Shown here one piece after another: positions 20,267 through 31,086 of a stretch of 64,000 nt of DNA (its first letter is position 1; the number at the start of each line of letters is the position of its first letter). The position numbers were made by a program, and so were the translations under genes. Under the pieces are notes generated by a model, which was not told the DNA's origin, ran no database searches, and saw only the letters and a list, made by a program, of their open reading frames with translations. The DNA is from Martinezella dioscoreae (GTDB lineage: Bacteria > Pseudomonadota > Alphaproteobacteria > Rhizobiales > Rhizobiaceae), in the NCBI RefSeq assembly GCF_009176305.1, contig NZ_BLAJ01000003.1, positions 558,001 to 622,000 on the forward strand, written 5' to 3'.

Positions 20267-20286
20267 CCTACCCAGAAGTGGGTAGG
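20267..20286 (-). terminator. Perfect hairpin after the response regulator gene
   Basis: An 8-bp perfect stem, CCTACCCA and TGGGTAGG, with a 4-base loop, starting 6 bp beyond the regulator stop. On the minus strand a short T-run follows. It probably separates the kinase/regulator operon from DUF3311-mctP. The remaining 240 bp up to DUF3311 hold no gene and presumably contain that operon's promoter. Confidence 0.6.
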
Positions 20287-20292
20287 CGGACG

Positions 20293-20934
20293 TTAGCCCG
20301 CCGCGGTTGCGATGCCGTGGTCAAGCGCGTAGCGGATCAGACCGGCGGTCGTTGCGATGCCAAGCTTCTTCTTCAAATTCTTGCGATGCGTTTCCGCCGT
20401 CGCGGGCGTGATCTGAAGCTCTTCGGCAATCTCGCGATTACTCCTGCCTGTAACGATCAAGCCCAGAATGTGCCGCTCGCGCGGGGTCAGAGGATCAGCC
20501 TCATTTTGCGCCGTGTCTGCCACCAGTATGTCGCGAACGCCGGACGAGAAATAAGTCCCGCCGGCTGCTACCGTCTCGATGGCGCAGACGACTTCATCCG
20601 TCGAAACATCCTTGAGGATATATCCGACCGCACCGCGCATGATCGACGAGGAGATGTATTCGCGGCTGTCATGCATGGACAGCATCACGATCCGCGTCTC
20701 CGGAAGCTCCCGGCGAAAGAGCTCGATCGCCTCGATACCGCTCAGCTTCGGCATATTGATATCCATCAAGGTAACCTGCGGGAGCGTCCGTCGTCCGACC
20801 TCCAGGCCGATCTGCGCAAGGTTTGCCGTCCCGACCACCTCTATGTGGTCGAACGTCTCCAGCACGGCTTTCAATCCGTCCAACACCACGGGATGATTGT
20901 CGATCAACAGAACACTGATCCTGTCGCTTTTCAT
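20293..20934 (-). CDS. NarL/FixJ-type response regulator
   Basis: A 213-residue two-domain regulator. The receiver domain has acidic residues in LLIDNHP, phospho-acceptor Asp58 in LMDINMP and the conserved Lys in YILKD. The C-terminal LuxR-type HTH starts near 149 (LTPRERHILGL). Its start codon overlaps the histidine kinase stop by 4 bp (ATGA), showing a cognate pair. The likely target is the adjacent DUF3311-mctP operon, by analogy with the MctSR pair reported for Rhizobium leguminosarum mctP; this is inference. Confidence 0.92.
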   Translation of the reverse strand: MKSDRISVLLIDNHPVVLDGLKAVLETFDHIEVVGTANLAQIGLEVGRRTLPQVTLMDINMPKLSGIEAIELFRRELPETRIVMLSMHDSREYISSSIMRGAVGYILKDVSTDEVVCAIETVAAGGTYFSSGVRDILVADTAQNEADPLTPRERHILGLIVTGRSNREIAEELQITPATAETHRKNLKKKLGIATTAGLIRYALDHGIATAAG

Positions 20935-22307
20935 GCCGCATCCACCTTTGCTCTTGGCGAGGCATTGGCCGATTTCGGCAGCATCGCAATCAGTGTCGTA
21001 CCATCAGCCTTGCTCTGGACAAGAAGCAGGCCGCGGAAATGTGCCATCCGCTCCTGCATGTTCCTCAGCCCAAGTCCGCCTTTGCCGTCGCCAGTGCCGT
21101 CAAAACCAATGCCGTTGTCCGAAATTCTCAAGCGTGCGCGCCCACGATCACTCCAAAGTTTGATCGCAAGAACCGTCGCCCCGGAATGGCGCTCCACGTT
21201 GTTCAAGGCCTCCTGCGCGACACGGTAGAGCGCGGTATTGGCTTCCGGCTTCAGCATGCTGGTGAAGCCGGAAGCCTCGATCTCGGTTGCGATGCCGGTC
21301 CGCTCGGCGAAATTGTTCGCGAGTGCGGTCAGCGCCGCCGTCAAGCCGAGATCATCCAGCACGCGGGGACGCAGATCATGCGAGAGCCGCCTGATGTCCT
21401 TGATTGCGCTGTTCAGGGTATCGATACCCTTCTCGATCGTCGTGGCGGCATCATCGACCTGGTTTCGTACCTTGCGGTTGGCAAGGTCCATGACATAGCG
21501 CACGCCGAGGAGATTCTGCGACACGCCATCGTGCAGTTCACGCGCAAGGCGGGCGCGTTCCTCCTCCTGCGTATCAATCACTCTTTGCGTCAGCTCCTTC
21601 AGCCGACCATCGGCCATGCGTCGCTCACGGAAGGTCAAGAGCATGCAGGTCGTGAAGACGACCAGAACAGCAGGGACGGCAATGAGTGTAACGACGACAA
21701 AGGTTCCTTTTATGTTTGCCCGCATGGCGGCATTGGCCGCCGCAGTCTGGGTGAAAATATCATCCAGATAGACGCCGGTTCCGACAACCCAGTGCCATTT
21801 ATCAAGGCCGACAGCGAATGAGAGCTTATCGGCGACGCGGCCGGTGGAAGGCTTCTCCCATTTGTACTGGTGCAGGCCCCCGCCGGCTTTTGCGGTCTTG
21901 ATGAGCTCCGCGATGACCTTGTCGCCGTCCGGATCGGTCAAATCGATCCAATTGCGCCCGTTACGAAATCTCTCGCGCGGATGAACGATGTTGTTGCCAT
22001 CATAGTCGTAGACGAAGAAGTATCCGTCCGGGCCATAATCAAGCGACGTCAGGATCGCGGCTACCTTGTCCTTAGCGGCTTGATCGTCCGGGGCTGCGTC
22101 CCGATAGATCGCCTGAATGGCCGACACGGCAAGATTTGTAAGGTTGACGATCTCCGTTTCCTTCGCCCTCAGCATGTTCTGTTCGAAGGTCTCGATATTG
22201 CTCTTGGTAAGATTGGTCGACTGCCAGGTAATGAAGGCAGTGATTGCCAGGATCGAGATGACGAGAGGCGCGAGCGCGAGCGCAATAATCTGGTTGCGTA
22301 GTGTCAA
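20931..22307 (-). CDS. Cache-domain sensor histidine kinase (HisKA_3 type)
   Basis: A 458-residue membrane sensor: first TM at about 5-28, a periplasmic single-Cache domain (YGPDGYFFVYDYDG, then KWHWVVGTGVY), a second TM near 202-225, and a HisKA_3 dimerisation segment with phospho-His259 in RELHDGVSQ. The C-terminal HATPase has the EALNNVERHS and DNGIGF boxes. Cache domains of this class bind small carboxylates, which fits a permease neighbour. The start is set at TTG 22307 because a strong RBS (GGAGGAG, 6-base spacer) precedes it; an upstream TTG at 22340 lacks one. Confidence 0.9.
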   Translation of the reverse strand: MTLRNQIIALALAPLVISILAITAFITWQSTNLTKSNIETFEQNMLRAKETEIVNLTNLAVSAIQAIYRDAAPDDQAAKDKVAAILTSLDYGPDGYFFVYDYDGNNIVHPRERFRNGRNWIDLTDPDGDKVIAELIKTAKAGGGLHQYKWEKPSTGRVADKLSFAVGLDKWHWVVGTGVYLDDIFTQTAAANAAMRANIKGTFVVVTLIAVPAVLVVFTTCMLLTFRERRMADGRLKELTQRVIDTQEEERARLARELHDGVSQNLLGVRYVMDLANRKVRNQVDDAATTIEKGIDTLNSAIKDIRRLSHDLRPRVLDDLGLTAALTALANNFAERTGIATEIEASGFTSMLKPEANTALYRVAQEALNNVERHSGATVLAIKLWSDRGRARLRISDNGIGFDGTGDGKGGLGLRNMQERMAHFRGLLLVQSKADGTTLIAMLPKSANASPRAKVDAA

Positions 22308-22452
22308 CGATTGCTCCTCCCAAAAACCGGCGCGGAACAATGATCCTTGTCGGGCATGAATTCAACAGTCTCTTGGCGGCGTTGATGTCAGCCCGAAATC
22401 GGAGCGATGATACGAGGCGGAAAACCTTTTCCACCCCATCACTTCGCGAATA

Positions 22453-23436
22453 TCAGTCGAAGGCGATGGCGCGATCAAGCTCGCTGAGCGGCTGGACGCC
22501 GGCAAGCAGCGCGCGTGCTTCGTCCTCATCCTTGCGGATCTGCGCGACCAGCGGGTCGAGACCTTCGAACTTCAGTTCGGGGCGGAGATAGCCAAAGAAG
22601 GAAACCGAACAGACCTGTCCGTAGAGATCGCCGCTGAAATCGAAGACAAAGGTCTCCAGCAGCGGCGCGCCGTTATCCGTCACCGTCGGGCGCCGGCCGT
22701 AGCTGGCGACGCCATCGCGGACGACACCATCGGCCGTTCGGAAGCGAACCGCATAGATGCCTGCCCTCAGCGATGACTCCGGCGGCAGCTGCATATTTGC
22801 CGTCGGGAAGCCGAGCGTGCGGCCGAGCTTCTCGCCGCCGATAACGGGCGCCTGAACGGTATAGCGATAGCCAAGCAGACCGGCGGCTTGGGCGACATCG
22901 CCTTCCGCGAGCAGCGCACGAATGCGGCTCGACGAGATGACCTCCGTGTTTTCGTCGCGGAAGGCATCGATCAGCGTCACGCCGAAACCATTGTGACTGC
23001 CAGCATTCATGAGGAAGGCGGGGCCTCCCTGGCGATCATGGCCGAAATGGAAATCGAAGCCAGTGACGACTTCCGACGCGTGCAGCCAGTCGATCAGGAT
23101 CGAGTGGACGAACTCGTCCGCCGAACGCTGCGAGAAGGTGCGATCGAAGGGATATTCGATGACGGCGTTGAAGCCGAGCGCTTCGAGGAGACGTGCTCGG
23201 AGCGGCGCAGGCGTCAGACGGAAAACAGGCTGATCGGGCTTGAAGACGGTGCGCGGATGCGGCTCGAAGGTGAGCACCAGCGCCGGCACGCCGCGCTCCA
23301 TGGCGATCTCCAGCGCACGTGTCAGCACAGACTGATGGCCGCGGTGCACACCGTCGAAATTGCCGATGGCGACCACCCCGCCCTTCAGGGCATCGGGAAG
23401 CGGCTCGCGGGTTTCGTTGCGATGGAAAACGGTCAT
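22453..23436 (-). CDS. ribF: Bifunctional riboflavin kinase / FAD synthetase
   Basis: A 327-residue enzyme making FMN from riboflavin and then FAD. The N-terminal nucleotidyltransferase domain carries GNFDGVHRGH at 25-34 and the SSSRIR motif. The C-terminal flavokinase domain has GRTLGFPTANM and a terminal LKFEGLDPLVAQIRKD helix. It lies 15 bp after a HAD hydrolase gene on the same strand, probably in one transcript. Confidence 0.96.
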   Translation of the reverse strand: MTVFHRNETREPLPDALKGGVVAIGNFDGVHRGHQSVLTRALEIAMERGVPALVLTFEPHPRTVFKPDQPVFRLTPAPLRARLLEALGFNAVIEYPFDRTFSQRSADEFVHSILIDWLHASEVVTGFDFHFGHDRQGGPAFLMNAGSHNGFGVTLIDAFRDENTEVISSSRIRALLAEGDVAQAAGLLGYRYTVQAPVIGGEKLGRTLGFPTANMQLPPESSLRAGIYAVRFRTADGVVRDGVASYGRRPTVTDNGAPLLETFVFDFSGDLYGQVCSVSFFGYLRPELKFEGLDPLVAQIRKDEDEARALLAGVQPLSELDRAIAFD

Positions 23437-23451
23437 CGACTGCCACTCTCC

Positions 23452-24300
23452 TCAGACAAGGCGCGGCATCCACCACTTCGGCGAGGCCTGCTCGCGCGCC
23501 AGGAAGGCGCCGAGCGCGGCCTCATCCGTATGCCCCTCGACGACATATTCGCGGGCGTGGATGCCATGGCTGATATAAAGAAGATCGAGGCCGTAATCGA
23601 GTGCGCCGCGCACGTCGGTCGGCATGCCGTCGCCGATCGCCACGACACGCGACAGCGGAAACTCGCTTTTCACCTCGCGGGCCGCCGCGATCGCGGCATC
23701 GTAGATCGGCTGGTGCGGCTTGCCGGCGATGCGCGTCTGGCCACCAAGCCGCTCATAATAGGCGGCCATAGCGCCGGCGCAGGGGATCATGCGGTGGCCG
23801 CGCTCGACCACAAGATCCGGATTGGCGCAGATCAGCGGCACCTTGCGAGCCGACCAGGCCGTCAGCATGTCGGTATAATCGTCAGGTGTTTCGGTCTCGT
23901 CGTCAAAGAAACCGGTGCAGACGATGCTTTCGGCCTCGCCAGCGTCGACGCGCTGAACGTCAAGGCCTTCCAGGATGCCGATGTCACGCTCGGGGCCGAG
24001 CAGAAACACCTTTTTCGGTCCCTCGGCAATCAGCCTGCGGGTGACATCGCCCGAGGTGATGATGCGATCGTAAACGCTGTCGGGAACCCCGATCGCACGC
24101 AGCTGCTCGACGACCTTCGGAGCGACGCGTGGAGAGTTGGTGATGAGGACGACAGCAAGGCCTTCGCCGCGGGCCGCTTCGAGCGCGATGGAGGCCTCCT
24201 TGTAGGCCGTGACGCCGTTATGGAGCACGCCCCAGACATCGCAGAGCGCAACATCATAAAGTCCGCCGATGTCGCGAAAGCTCTCGATCCGTTTGCCCAT
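23452..24300 (-). CDS. HAD-superfamily hydrolase, TIGR01459/NagD-like
   Basis: A 282-residue HAD IIA-type phosphatase. The nucleophile motif DVWGVLHNG is at 21-29, ITNSPR gives motif II, and VAIGDGMPTDVRGA gives motif IV. The family is common in alphaproteobacteria; its substrate is unknown and pyridoxal phosphate or a sugar phosphate is possible. It precedes ribF by 15 bp, so a link to flavin metabolism (a phosphatase for a riboflavin precursor has long been sought) is conceivable but not shown. Confidence 0.87.
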   Translation of the reverse strand: MGKRIESFRDIGGLYDVALCDVWGVLHNGVTAYKEASIALEAARGEGLAVVLITNSPRVAPKVVEQLRAIGVPDSVYDRIITSGDVTRRLIAEGPKKVFLLGPERDIGILEGLDVQRVDAGEAESIVCTGFFDDETETPDDYTDMLTAWSARKVPLICANPDLVVERGHRMIPCAGAMAAYYERLGGQTRIAGKPHQPIYDAAIAAAREVKSEFPLSRVVAIGDGMPTDVRGALDYGLDLLYISHGIHAREYVVEGHTDEAALGAFLAREQASPKWWMPRLV

Positions 24301-24603
24301 GCCATCCTCGCATCAAATAAATCACGGGCTGACATCGCAAACCGGCCGGCAAATTACAAGAGCGGCATGCAAGGTTTTTGCGTCGCACAAGGCCTGAGAA
24401 GCAGACATGTGCAAGCTCGGCGAGCGGCAAGATTGCGCAGCGGAAGCAACAGCATGACGCTCTCGAAAAGGTGCGACCTGACCCTTTCTGAAGAGGGGAA
24501 AATGAGAGGAACTTCGCAACGACGTGCTACACGCCACTGCCATGGGCGTTAATCATCCTCAAAACAAGCCGTTACGCGCCGCAAAAAATTCACAGTGCTG
24601 TCC

Positions 24604-24632
24604 TTGACTCGTCCGGAAGCCACCCCTAAATC
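24604..24632 (+). promoter_or_regulatory. Probable groESL promoter
   Basis: A TTGACT -35-like hexamer (24604-24609, preceded by C to give CTTGAC) is followed after 17 bases by TAAATC. The CTTG and the CCCC before TAAAT also resemble heat-shock sigma (RpoH) promoters, so dual recognition is possible. CIRCE begins 8 bp downstream. Confidence 0.65.
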
Positions 24633-24639
24633 ACCGTCG

Positions 24640-24666
24640 CTAGCACTCTCCAAGGATGAGTGCTAA
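24640..24666 (+). promoter_or_regulatory. CIRCE operator (HrcA binding site)
   Basis: Inverted repeat CTAGCACTC, 9-base spacer, GAGTGCTAA, matching consensus TTAGCACTC-N9-GAGTGCTAA at 17 of 18 arm positions. It sits between the promoter and groES, where HrcA represses the chaperonin operon at normal temperature. hrcA itself is not in the window. Confidence 0.95.
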
Positions 24667-24724
24667 CAAAATCCATACGGATCTCCGCTGATCCGTGAAT
24701 GTCATTTGATCGAGGGATTAGACA

Positions 24725-25021
24725 ATGGCAAGCACCAATTTCCGCCCCCTTCATGACCGCGTCGTCGTTCGCCGCGTCGAGTCGGAAGAAAAGACCAAGG
24801 GTGGCATCATCATTCCCGATACCGCCAAGGAAAAGCCGCAGGAAGGCGAAATCGTCGCCGTCGGCTCCGGCGCTCGCGATGAATCCGGCAAGGTCGTAGC
24901 ACTCGACGTCAAGGTTGGCGATCGCGTTCTGTTCGGCAAGTGGTCCGGCACCGAAGTCAAGCTCAACGGCGAAGACCTTCTGATCATGAAGGAAGCCGAT
25001 ATCATGGGCATCATCGGCTAA
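24725..25021 (+). CDS. groES: Co-chaperonin GroES
   Basis: A 98-residue lid of the GroEL folding chamber, cytoplasmic heptamer. It has the canonical [12 protein letters not shown] start, the mobile loop [14 protein letters not shown] and the tail [11 protein letters not shown]. It is the first gene of groESL, 74 bp ahead of groEL, under the CIRCE/HrcA operator. This is the CIRCE-regulated housekeeping-type copy; rhizobia often carry further groESL copies outside this window. Confidence 0.98.
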   Translation: MASTNFRPLHDRVVVRRVESEEKTKGGIIIPDTAKEKPQEGEIVAVGSGARDESGKVVALDVKVGDRVLFGKWSGTEVKLNGEDLLIMKEADIMGIIG

Positions 25022-25062
25022 TCCGGCCGGTTCCCTTTTCCGATACAGCTGACGGGTCTTAA

Positions 25063-26854
<1,792 letters not shown>

Positions 26855-26889
26855 GTTGCGATTGTTAAATCCGACATCCAGAATTGATG

Positions 26890-26916
26890 AAGGGCGGCCC
26901 TCGGGTCGCCCTTTTT
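26890..26916 (+). terminator. Rho-independent terminator of groESL
   Basis: A GC-rich stem (AAGGGCG with CGCCCTT plus inner CC/GG pairs) runs into a five-T run at 26912-26916. It lies 150 bp past the groEL stop, beyond the duplicated tail. Confidence 0.85.
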
Positions 26917-27234
26917 AATTGTGCCGAAACTGTACAACTGCAATTCCTGCAAGATTCTATCGTGTTGCAAATTTTGCAACTTGCCCATTGCTGTTTTCGA
27001 AAAAGCCCCTATAACTCGCAGCGCAGCGATTTTGGAGAGTTAGCTGCAATACACGTAATTTTTACTTCTTTTGGACAGGCTTAACCTGCGGCTTGGCATG
27101 ATCATGACCTTGAACGCTGGCGCTGTCCTGATTTATTACTTGAAATGACTTCATAAACTGGAACGCCACCCCGAAAAGCATTGTCGACAGCGGACTAGTG
27201 GAGGCACGCCTCGGCCATAAGCTGCGGGCGCAAA
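26917..27234. other. AT-richer gap after groESL with a palindrome
   Basis: No gene supported in 318 bp. GTTGCAA (26964-26970), ATT, TTGCAAC (26974-26980) is a perfect 7+3+7 palindrome that looks like a regulator site for the downstream gene. Several other TGCAA/TTGCA words occur nearby. The regulator is unknown. Confidence 0.45.
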
Positions 27235-27762
27235 ATGCAGGGAGAGACCCTCCATCCGGGGAAATACGGAATTGAAGTGAGGCGCGGGGAACCATGCGCT
27301 CTTGTGGGGATCATCTTGTTCAAGATTGCCAAAGCCAATTTTTCCGCACCGTTTGCTCCCGGCTCGCTGGAGTTCGAAGGCCATGACCCCGATCTTCTGG
27401 CACAATTCTGTGTTTCCGAGGGATGGACGGGCGATCTTTCAAGCGGCATCATCAAACTTGGGCAGTGGAGCACGATGCTGCACGGGCTGAGCTCCTCGGA
27501 ATGTGGCTTGCTGAGCCTCATGCATTGCTATGATCCGCACGATCGAGCGCGTATCCTCGATCTCTTCGAGCAGGCGGCAACCGCAAACTCTTCTTTCTGT
27601 TATTCCACGACAACGCTCGGCACCGGCGGCCATCGCCAGCCGGTCTTTTGCGTTGGCGAATCCGTTGCTGCCGACAAGCAACGTGCCGGCAGCATGGTCG
27701 GCGTCTTCCTGTTTCCACGCTTCAAGCTGGAACCGGGCAGCCAGCTCGCCACCCGGCAGTAA
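27235..27762 (+). CDS. Conserved-looking hypothetical protein, possible PAS-like fold
   Basis: A 175-residue soluble protein in the host codon style, not otherwise recognised. The middle (HGLSSSECGLLSLMHCYDPHDRARILDLF) and the end (GSMVGVFLFPRF) recall the last strands of small rhizobial PAS-like proteins, though this is a weak impression. No output domain or membrane segment is seen, so it would be a single-domain sensor. The start is uncertain: ATG 27235 has no good RBS, while TTG 27316 has GGGG six bases upstream and would give 148 residues. It is convergent with GST. Confidence 0.6.
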   Translation: MQGETLHPGKYGIEVRRGEPCALVGIILFKIAKANFSAPFAPGSLEFEGHDPDLLAQFCVSEGWTGDLSSGIIKLGQWSTMLHGLSSSECGLLSLMHCYDPHDRARILDLFEQAATANSSFCYSTTTLGTGGHRQPVFCVGESVAADKQRAGSMVGVFLFPRFKLEPGSQLATRQ

Positions 27763-27819
27763 ACGGCTGTCGATGATGGTCGGGTGAGTTCGCCTGACCA
27801 GTTACTTGGTTCAACCTGA

Positions 27820-28527
27820 TCAATCCCGCTTGGGAATGCTGAGACCACGCTGGCTTGCCGGGCGCGCAAGGGCTCGCTCCAGCCAGGCCATGACCGAGGG
27901 GAAACTTTCGAACTCCAGAACCTCGCGGCCGCCATAGAAGACGTCGACGCCGCGGACCCAGGGGAACGTGGTGATGTCGGCGATGGTGTATTCATCGCCC
28001 ATGATCCACTCGCGCCCCTGCAGGCGGCTCTCCAGCACGCCGAGAAGGCGCTTGGCCTCGTCGCGATAACGCTCGACCGGATAGGGGTTATTGGCGACCT
28101 TTTCGGCGGCGAATTTGAAGAAATGGCCGAACTGCCCGAACATCGGACCGACGCCGGCCATCTGGAAGAAAACCCATTCCAGCGTTTCATAACGCCTAGC
28201 TGCGTCGCTTGGCATGAGCTTGCCGGTCTTCTCCGCCAGATAGACCAGGATCGCGCCGGATTCGAACAGACCGATCGGCTTGCCGCCGGGACCATTGGGA
28301 TCGATGATTGCCGGAATGCGGCCATTCGGATTCAGCGAAACGAATTCAGGAGACTTCTGGTCGTTGGTGCCGAAGGAGATCAGATGCGGCTCATAGGGCA
28401 GACCAAGCTCTTCCAGCGCGATCGACACCTTGACGCCGTTCGGCGTCGGCAGCGAGTAGAGCTGGATAATATCCGGATTGCTGGCAGGCCAGCGTTTCGT
28501 GATCGGAAAGGACGACAGATCGGCCAT
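27820..28527 (-). CDS. Glutathione S-transferase, YfcG-like
   Basis: A 235-residue cytosolic GST. The N-terminal thioredoxin-like domain has YSLPTPNGVKVSIALEELG, NPNGRIPAI (cis-Pro) and the ESGAI segment that binds the glutathione carboxylate. The helical C-terminal domain carries YTIADITTFPW, the N-capping motif. YfcG-type enzymes show disulfide reductase activity. The start is set at ATG 28527 (RBS CAGGAG); 16 codons upstream in frame are unlikely to be used. It is divergent from doxX with 214 bp between, in which GTTCA-N7-TGAAC (28621-28637) is a possible regulator site. Confidence 0.9.
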   Translation of the reverse strand: MADLSSFPITKRWPASNPDIIQLYSLPTPNGVKVSIALEELGLPYEPHLISFGTNDQKSPEFVSLNPNGRIPAIIDPNGPGGKPIGLFESGAILVYLAEKTGKLMPSDAARRYETLEWVFFQMAGVGPMFGQFGHFFKFAAEKVANNPYPVERYRDEAKRLLGVLESRLQGREWIMGDEYTIADITTFPWVRGVDVFYGGREVLEFESFPSVMAWLERALARPASQRGLSIPKRD

Positions 28528-28741
28528 GGGCTTGCTCCTGAAGGCTATGATTTGACAACTGATTTGCCGCCACAATAGCCGATAGGGCTTGTATGGGAAG
28601 TGTTATCTCAGCGGCCCATTGTTCAATGATTGTGAACTAATTGTGCGCAGTTGTTTATCTTTCCAACCTCCCAAAAATCACGAATATCTGTCTCCAGAAA
28701 TTGTCGCCACCCGATCCCGAGTGAATTTACTGGAGACTGTC

Positions 28742-29185
28742 ATGTCCAATACCAACAACGTCATCATTCTTGTGGCGCGCATCCTGCTCGCCTTCATGTT
28801 CATCTTTGCCGGCTTCGGCAAGCTGACCGATCCTGCAGGTACCGCCGGCATGATCGCCGGCGCCGGTATGCCTGCCGCAACGCTGCTTACCTATCTTGCC
28901 GGCGCGTTTGAATTCGTCACCGGCGTCTGCGTCCTCATCGGCTTCCAGGTCCGTATCGTCGGCTGGCTTCTTGCCCTCTTCTGTGTCTTCACCGGCGTCG
29001 TCTTCCACCTGCCGACCGTCAATGTTCCGGACTTCCCGGCTGCCGCCAACGGCTGGATCAACGGCCTGAACTTCGTGAACTTCCTGAAGAACATCACGCT
29101 CGCCGGCGCCTACATCATGCTCGCCACCAACGGCGCAGGCGTCTACTCGGTCGACGCACGCCGCGGTGCCTACGTCGCCGCCTGA
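28742..29185 (+). CDS. DoxX family inner-membrane protein
   Basis: A 147-residue protein with four hydrophobic helices: ILVARILLAFMFIFAGFGK, the ATLLTYLAGAFEFVTGVCVL region, VGWLLALFCVFTGVVFHL and NITLAGAYIMLAT. This is typical of DoxX/YphA-like proteins, whose roles include quinone-linked redox or oxidative stress functions; the exact function here is unknown. RBS CTGGAGA precedes ATG 28742; the upstream open frame from 28589 is not supported. It is followed directly by a strong terminator shared with hisG. Confidence 0.88.
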   Translation: MSNTNNVIILVARILLAFMFIFAGFGKLTDPAGTAGMIAGAGMPAATLLTYLAGAFEFVTGVCVLIGFQVRIVGWLLALFCVFTGVVFHLPTVNVPDFPAAANGWINGLNFVNFLKNITLAGAYIMLATNGAGVYSVDARRGAYVAA

Positions 29186-29206
29186 TTGCCGCATGTTTCC
29201 CAAGAC

Positions 29207-29238
29207 AAAAGGCCCGCCGGAGTTCCGGCGGGCCTTTT
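29207..29238. terminator. Bidirectional Rho-independent terminator
   Basis: AAAA, a perfect 10-bp GC stem GGCCCGCCGG/CCGGCGGGCC with loop AGTT, then TTTT. The A-run and T-run on the two sides make it work for both convergent genes, doxX and hisG. Confidence 0.92.
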
Positions 29239-29261
29239 CGCATGAATACGAAATTGGAAAA

Positions 29262-29957
29262 TCAGAGCGCGCTGCGCACGGCAGATATGATGCGCTCAAC
29301 CATCGGATCGCCATTGTGGCTCTCCTTGCGGGCACGCACCAGACACGCCTCAGAGCGCAGGATGACGCCATCCGACAGAACCTTCAGATGGTTCGCCCTA
29401 AGCGTCGAGCCGGTGGAGGTGATGTCGACGATGATGTCGGCCGAGCCGGCAGCGGGTGCCCCTTCCGTCGCACCGAGGCTTTCGACGATGCGATAAAGCT
29501 GAATGCCATGCTGGCTGGAGAAGAACTGCTGCGTCAGCCGCCAATACTTCGTCGCGACCGTCAGCCTGTGCCCATGACGGGCACGAAAATCGGCGGCGAC
29601 GTCACCAAGATCGGCCATGGTATCGACATCGAGCCAGATTTCCGGCACTGCTACGACGACATCGGCGTGACCGAAGCCGAGCCTCGCGCAGAATTCGACG
29701 CGGCGATCAGCCTCCGCCATGCCCTCGCGCACGAGGTCTTCGCCGGTAATGCCGAAATCGACACTGCCATTGCCGATCTCTCGCGAGATTTCCGAGGCCG
29801 ATAGGAAGGCGATCTCGACGCCTTCAAAGCCTTCGACACGGCCGCGGTAGGAGCGGTCATTGCCGACGGCGACGATCGGCATGCCGGCGCGCTCGAAGAT
29901 CGCGGCGCAATCGTCCTTCATCCGGCCCTTTGAAGGAATCGCTATCGTAATGGTCAT
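29262..29957 (-). CDS. hisG: ATP phosphoribosyltransferase catalytic subunit (short HisG)
   Basis: A 231-residue short-form HisG catalysing the first step of histidine biosynthesis, ATP plus PRPP to phosphoribosyl-ATP. It begins [16 protein letters not shown] and has [19 protein letters not shown], the PRPP-binding loop. It lacks the C-terminal allosteric domain and so needs HisZ. Its start codon shares one base with the hisZ stop (TGATG), indicating translational coupling of the two subunits. Confidence 0.95.
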   Translation of the reverse strand: MTITIAIPSKGRMKDDCAAIFERAGMPIVAVGNDRSYRGRVEGFEGVEIAFLSASEISREIGNGSVDFGITGEDLVREGMAEADRRVEFCARLGFGHADVVVAVPEIWLDVDTMADLGDVAADFRARHGHRLTVATKYWRLTQQFFSSQHGIQLYRIVESLGATEGAPAAGSADIIVDITSTGSTLRANHLKVLSDGVILRSEACLVRARKESHNGDPMVERIISAVRSAL

Positions 29958-31075
29958 CAGGCTGCCCTCACGGTTTCGATGCGATCGAGCCAAAGCGCGA
30001 AGCCGACAGCCGGGATATGGTCCTTGGCACCGAGCAGGGTCATCAACCGGTCGAAGCGGCCGCCGCCGGCCAGCACCGCGCTCGACCCTTCCACCGTCAC
30101 CTCGAAGACGAGACCGGTATAGTAGTCGAGCGGGCGACCGAAGGCGGCACGATAGTCGATCTTGGAAGCATCGACACCGGCGCGGGCCAATGCCGCGACG
30201 CGGGCGTCGAAGCTTTCCAGGGCCTTCCCCAGCTTCAGACCTGCCGCGTCGGCAAAACCCGCTAGTGCGGCGGAAGCATCCGAGAGCGGTACGCTCAGGG
30301 ACAAGAACTCCTCCAGCACGCGGAAGGCCGCATCGTCGAGCCGCGTTTCCGATAGGACCAGCTTCTCACGAAGGCGGCGAGCGATCTCCTGCGGCGAGCG
30401 GCTGGCATTGGTGGAATAGCCGGTTGCGTGCATGGTGGCATCGATATGCCTGACCAGCCCCTGTTCGTCGCCACGGCTCAGGAAATCGAGCACATGGGCA
30501 TCGAGCCCGGTGACCGGCTGCGGGCTTGCAAGATGCGCCAGCAAGGTTTCGAGCTGCATCATGTTGCCAAAAGCGTGGATCAGGCGCTTCTGCCAGCCGG
30601 ATGGCAGGCCGAGCGCCTGCACAACGGCCTCGAACACGGCCTGATCGCCAAGCGTCACGGAGAGCGGTTTACCGGGCACCACGCGATCGAGGATACCGAT
30701 GGCATCGCTGATGGCGCGAGCATCGGCGCTCGCCGTATTGCCATCACCCAAATCCTCTATGCCGGCCTGATAGAACTCATGGCCGCCTTCGCGGCGCTGG
30801 CGAAAGATCTCGCCGAGATAGGAGTAACGCTTCGGGGTGCCGGTGGCGGTCTCGATATGGCGCAGACAGACGGGAATGGTGAACTCCGGGCGCAGGCAAA
30901 GGCTGGCACCGGTTTCGCTTTCGGTCATGAAGATGCGCCGGCGGAGATCCTCGCCGGCCATATCGAGAAAGGGCTCGGCCGGCTGGATGATGGGCGTATC
31001 CACCCTCTCCGTCCCACGAACGGAAAATTCGTCCAGCAGGTCGCTGGCAAAATTCGGGAGGTTGATCAGAGGCAT
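29957..31075 (-). CDS. hisZ: ATP phosphoribosyltransferase regulatory subunit HisZ
   Basis: A 372-residue HisRS-like protein without synthetase activity that binds short HisG and gives histidine feedback control. Class II-like motifs remain ([19 protein letters not shown] and [12 protein letters not shown]), while the anticodon-binding domain of true HisRS is absent. It is directly followed by hisG and lies downstream of hisS, a common alphaproteobacterial order. A RIME-like repeat separates it from hisS. Confidence 0.93.
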   Translation of the reverse strand: MPLINLPNFASDLLDEFSVRGTERVDTPIIQPAEPFLDMAGEDLRRRIFMTESETGASLCLRPEFTIPVCLRHIETATGTPKRYSYLGEIFRQRREGGHEFYQAGIEDLGDGNTASADARAISDAIGILDRVVPGKPLSVTLGDQAVFEAVVQALGLPSGWQKRLIHAFGNMMQLETLLAHLASPQPVTGLDAHVLDFLSRGDEQGLVRHIDATMHATGYSTNASRSPQEIARRLREKLVLSETRLDDAAFRVLEEFLSLSVPLSDASAALAGFADAAGLKLGKALESFDARVAALARAGVDASKIDYRAAFGRPLDYYTGLVFEVTVEGSSAVLAGGGRFDRLMTLLGAKDHIPAVGFALWLDRIETVRAA

Positions 31076-31086
31076 GGGGCTATTCT

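Larger units (their letters stand above)
24301..24724. other. Divergent intergenic region upstream of groES
   Basis: 424 bp between the HAD gene and groES. No supported gene. The right third holds the groESL promoter and CIRCE operator listed separately, then a leader of about 55 bases and an RBS region (GAGGGATTAGACA) before groES. The left part should hold the HAD-ribF promoter, but I cannot place it. Confidence 0.7.
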
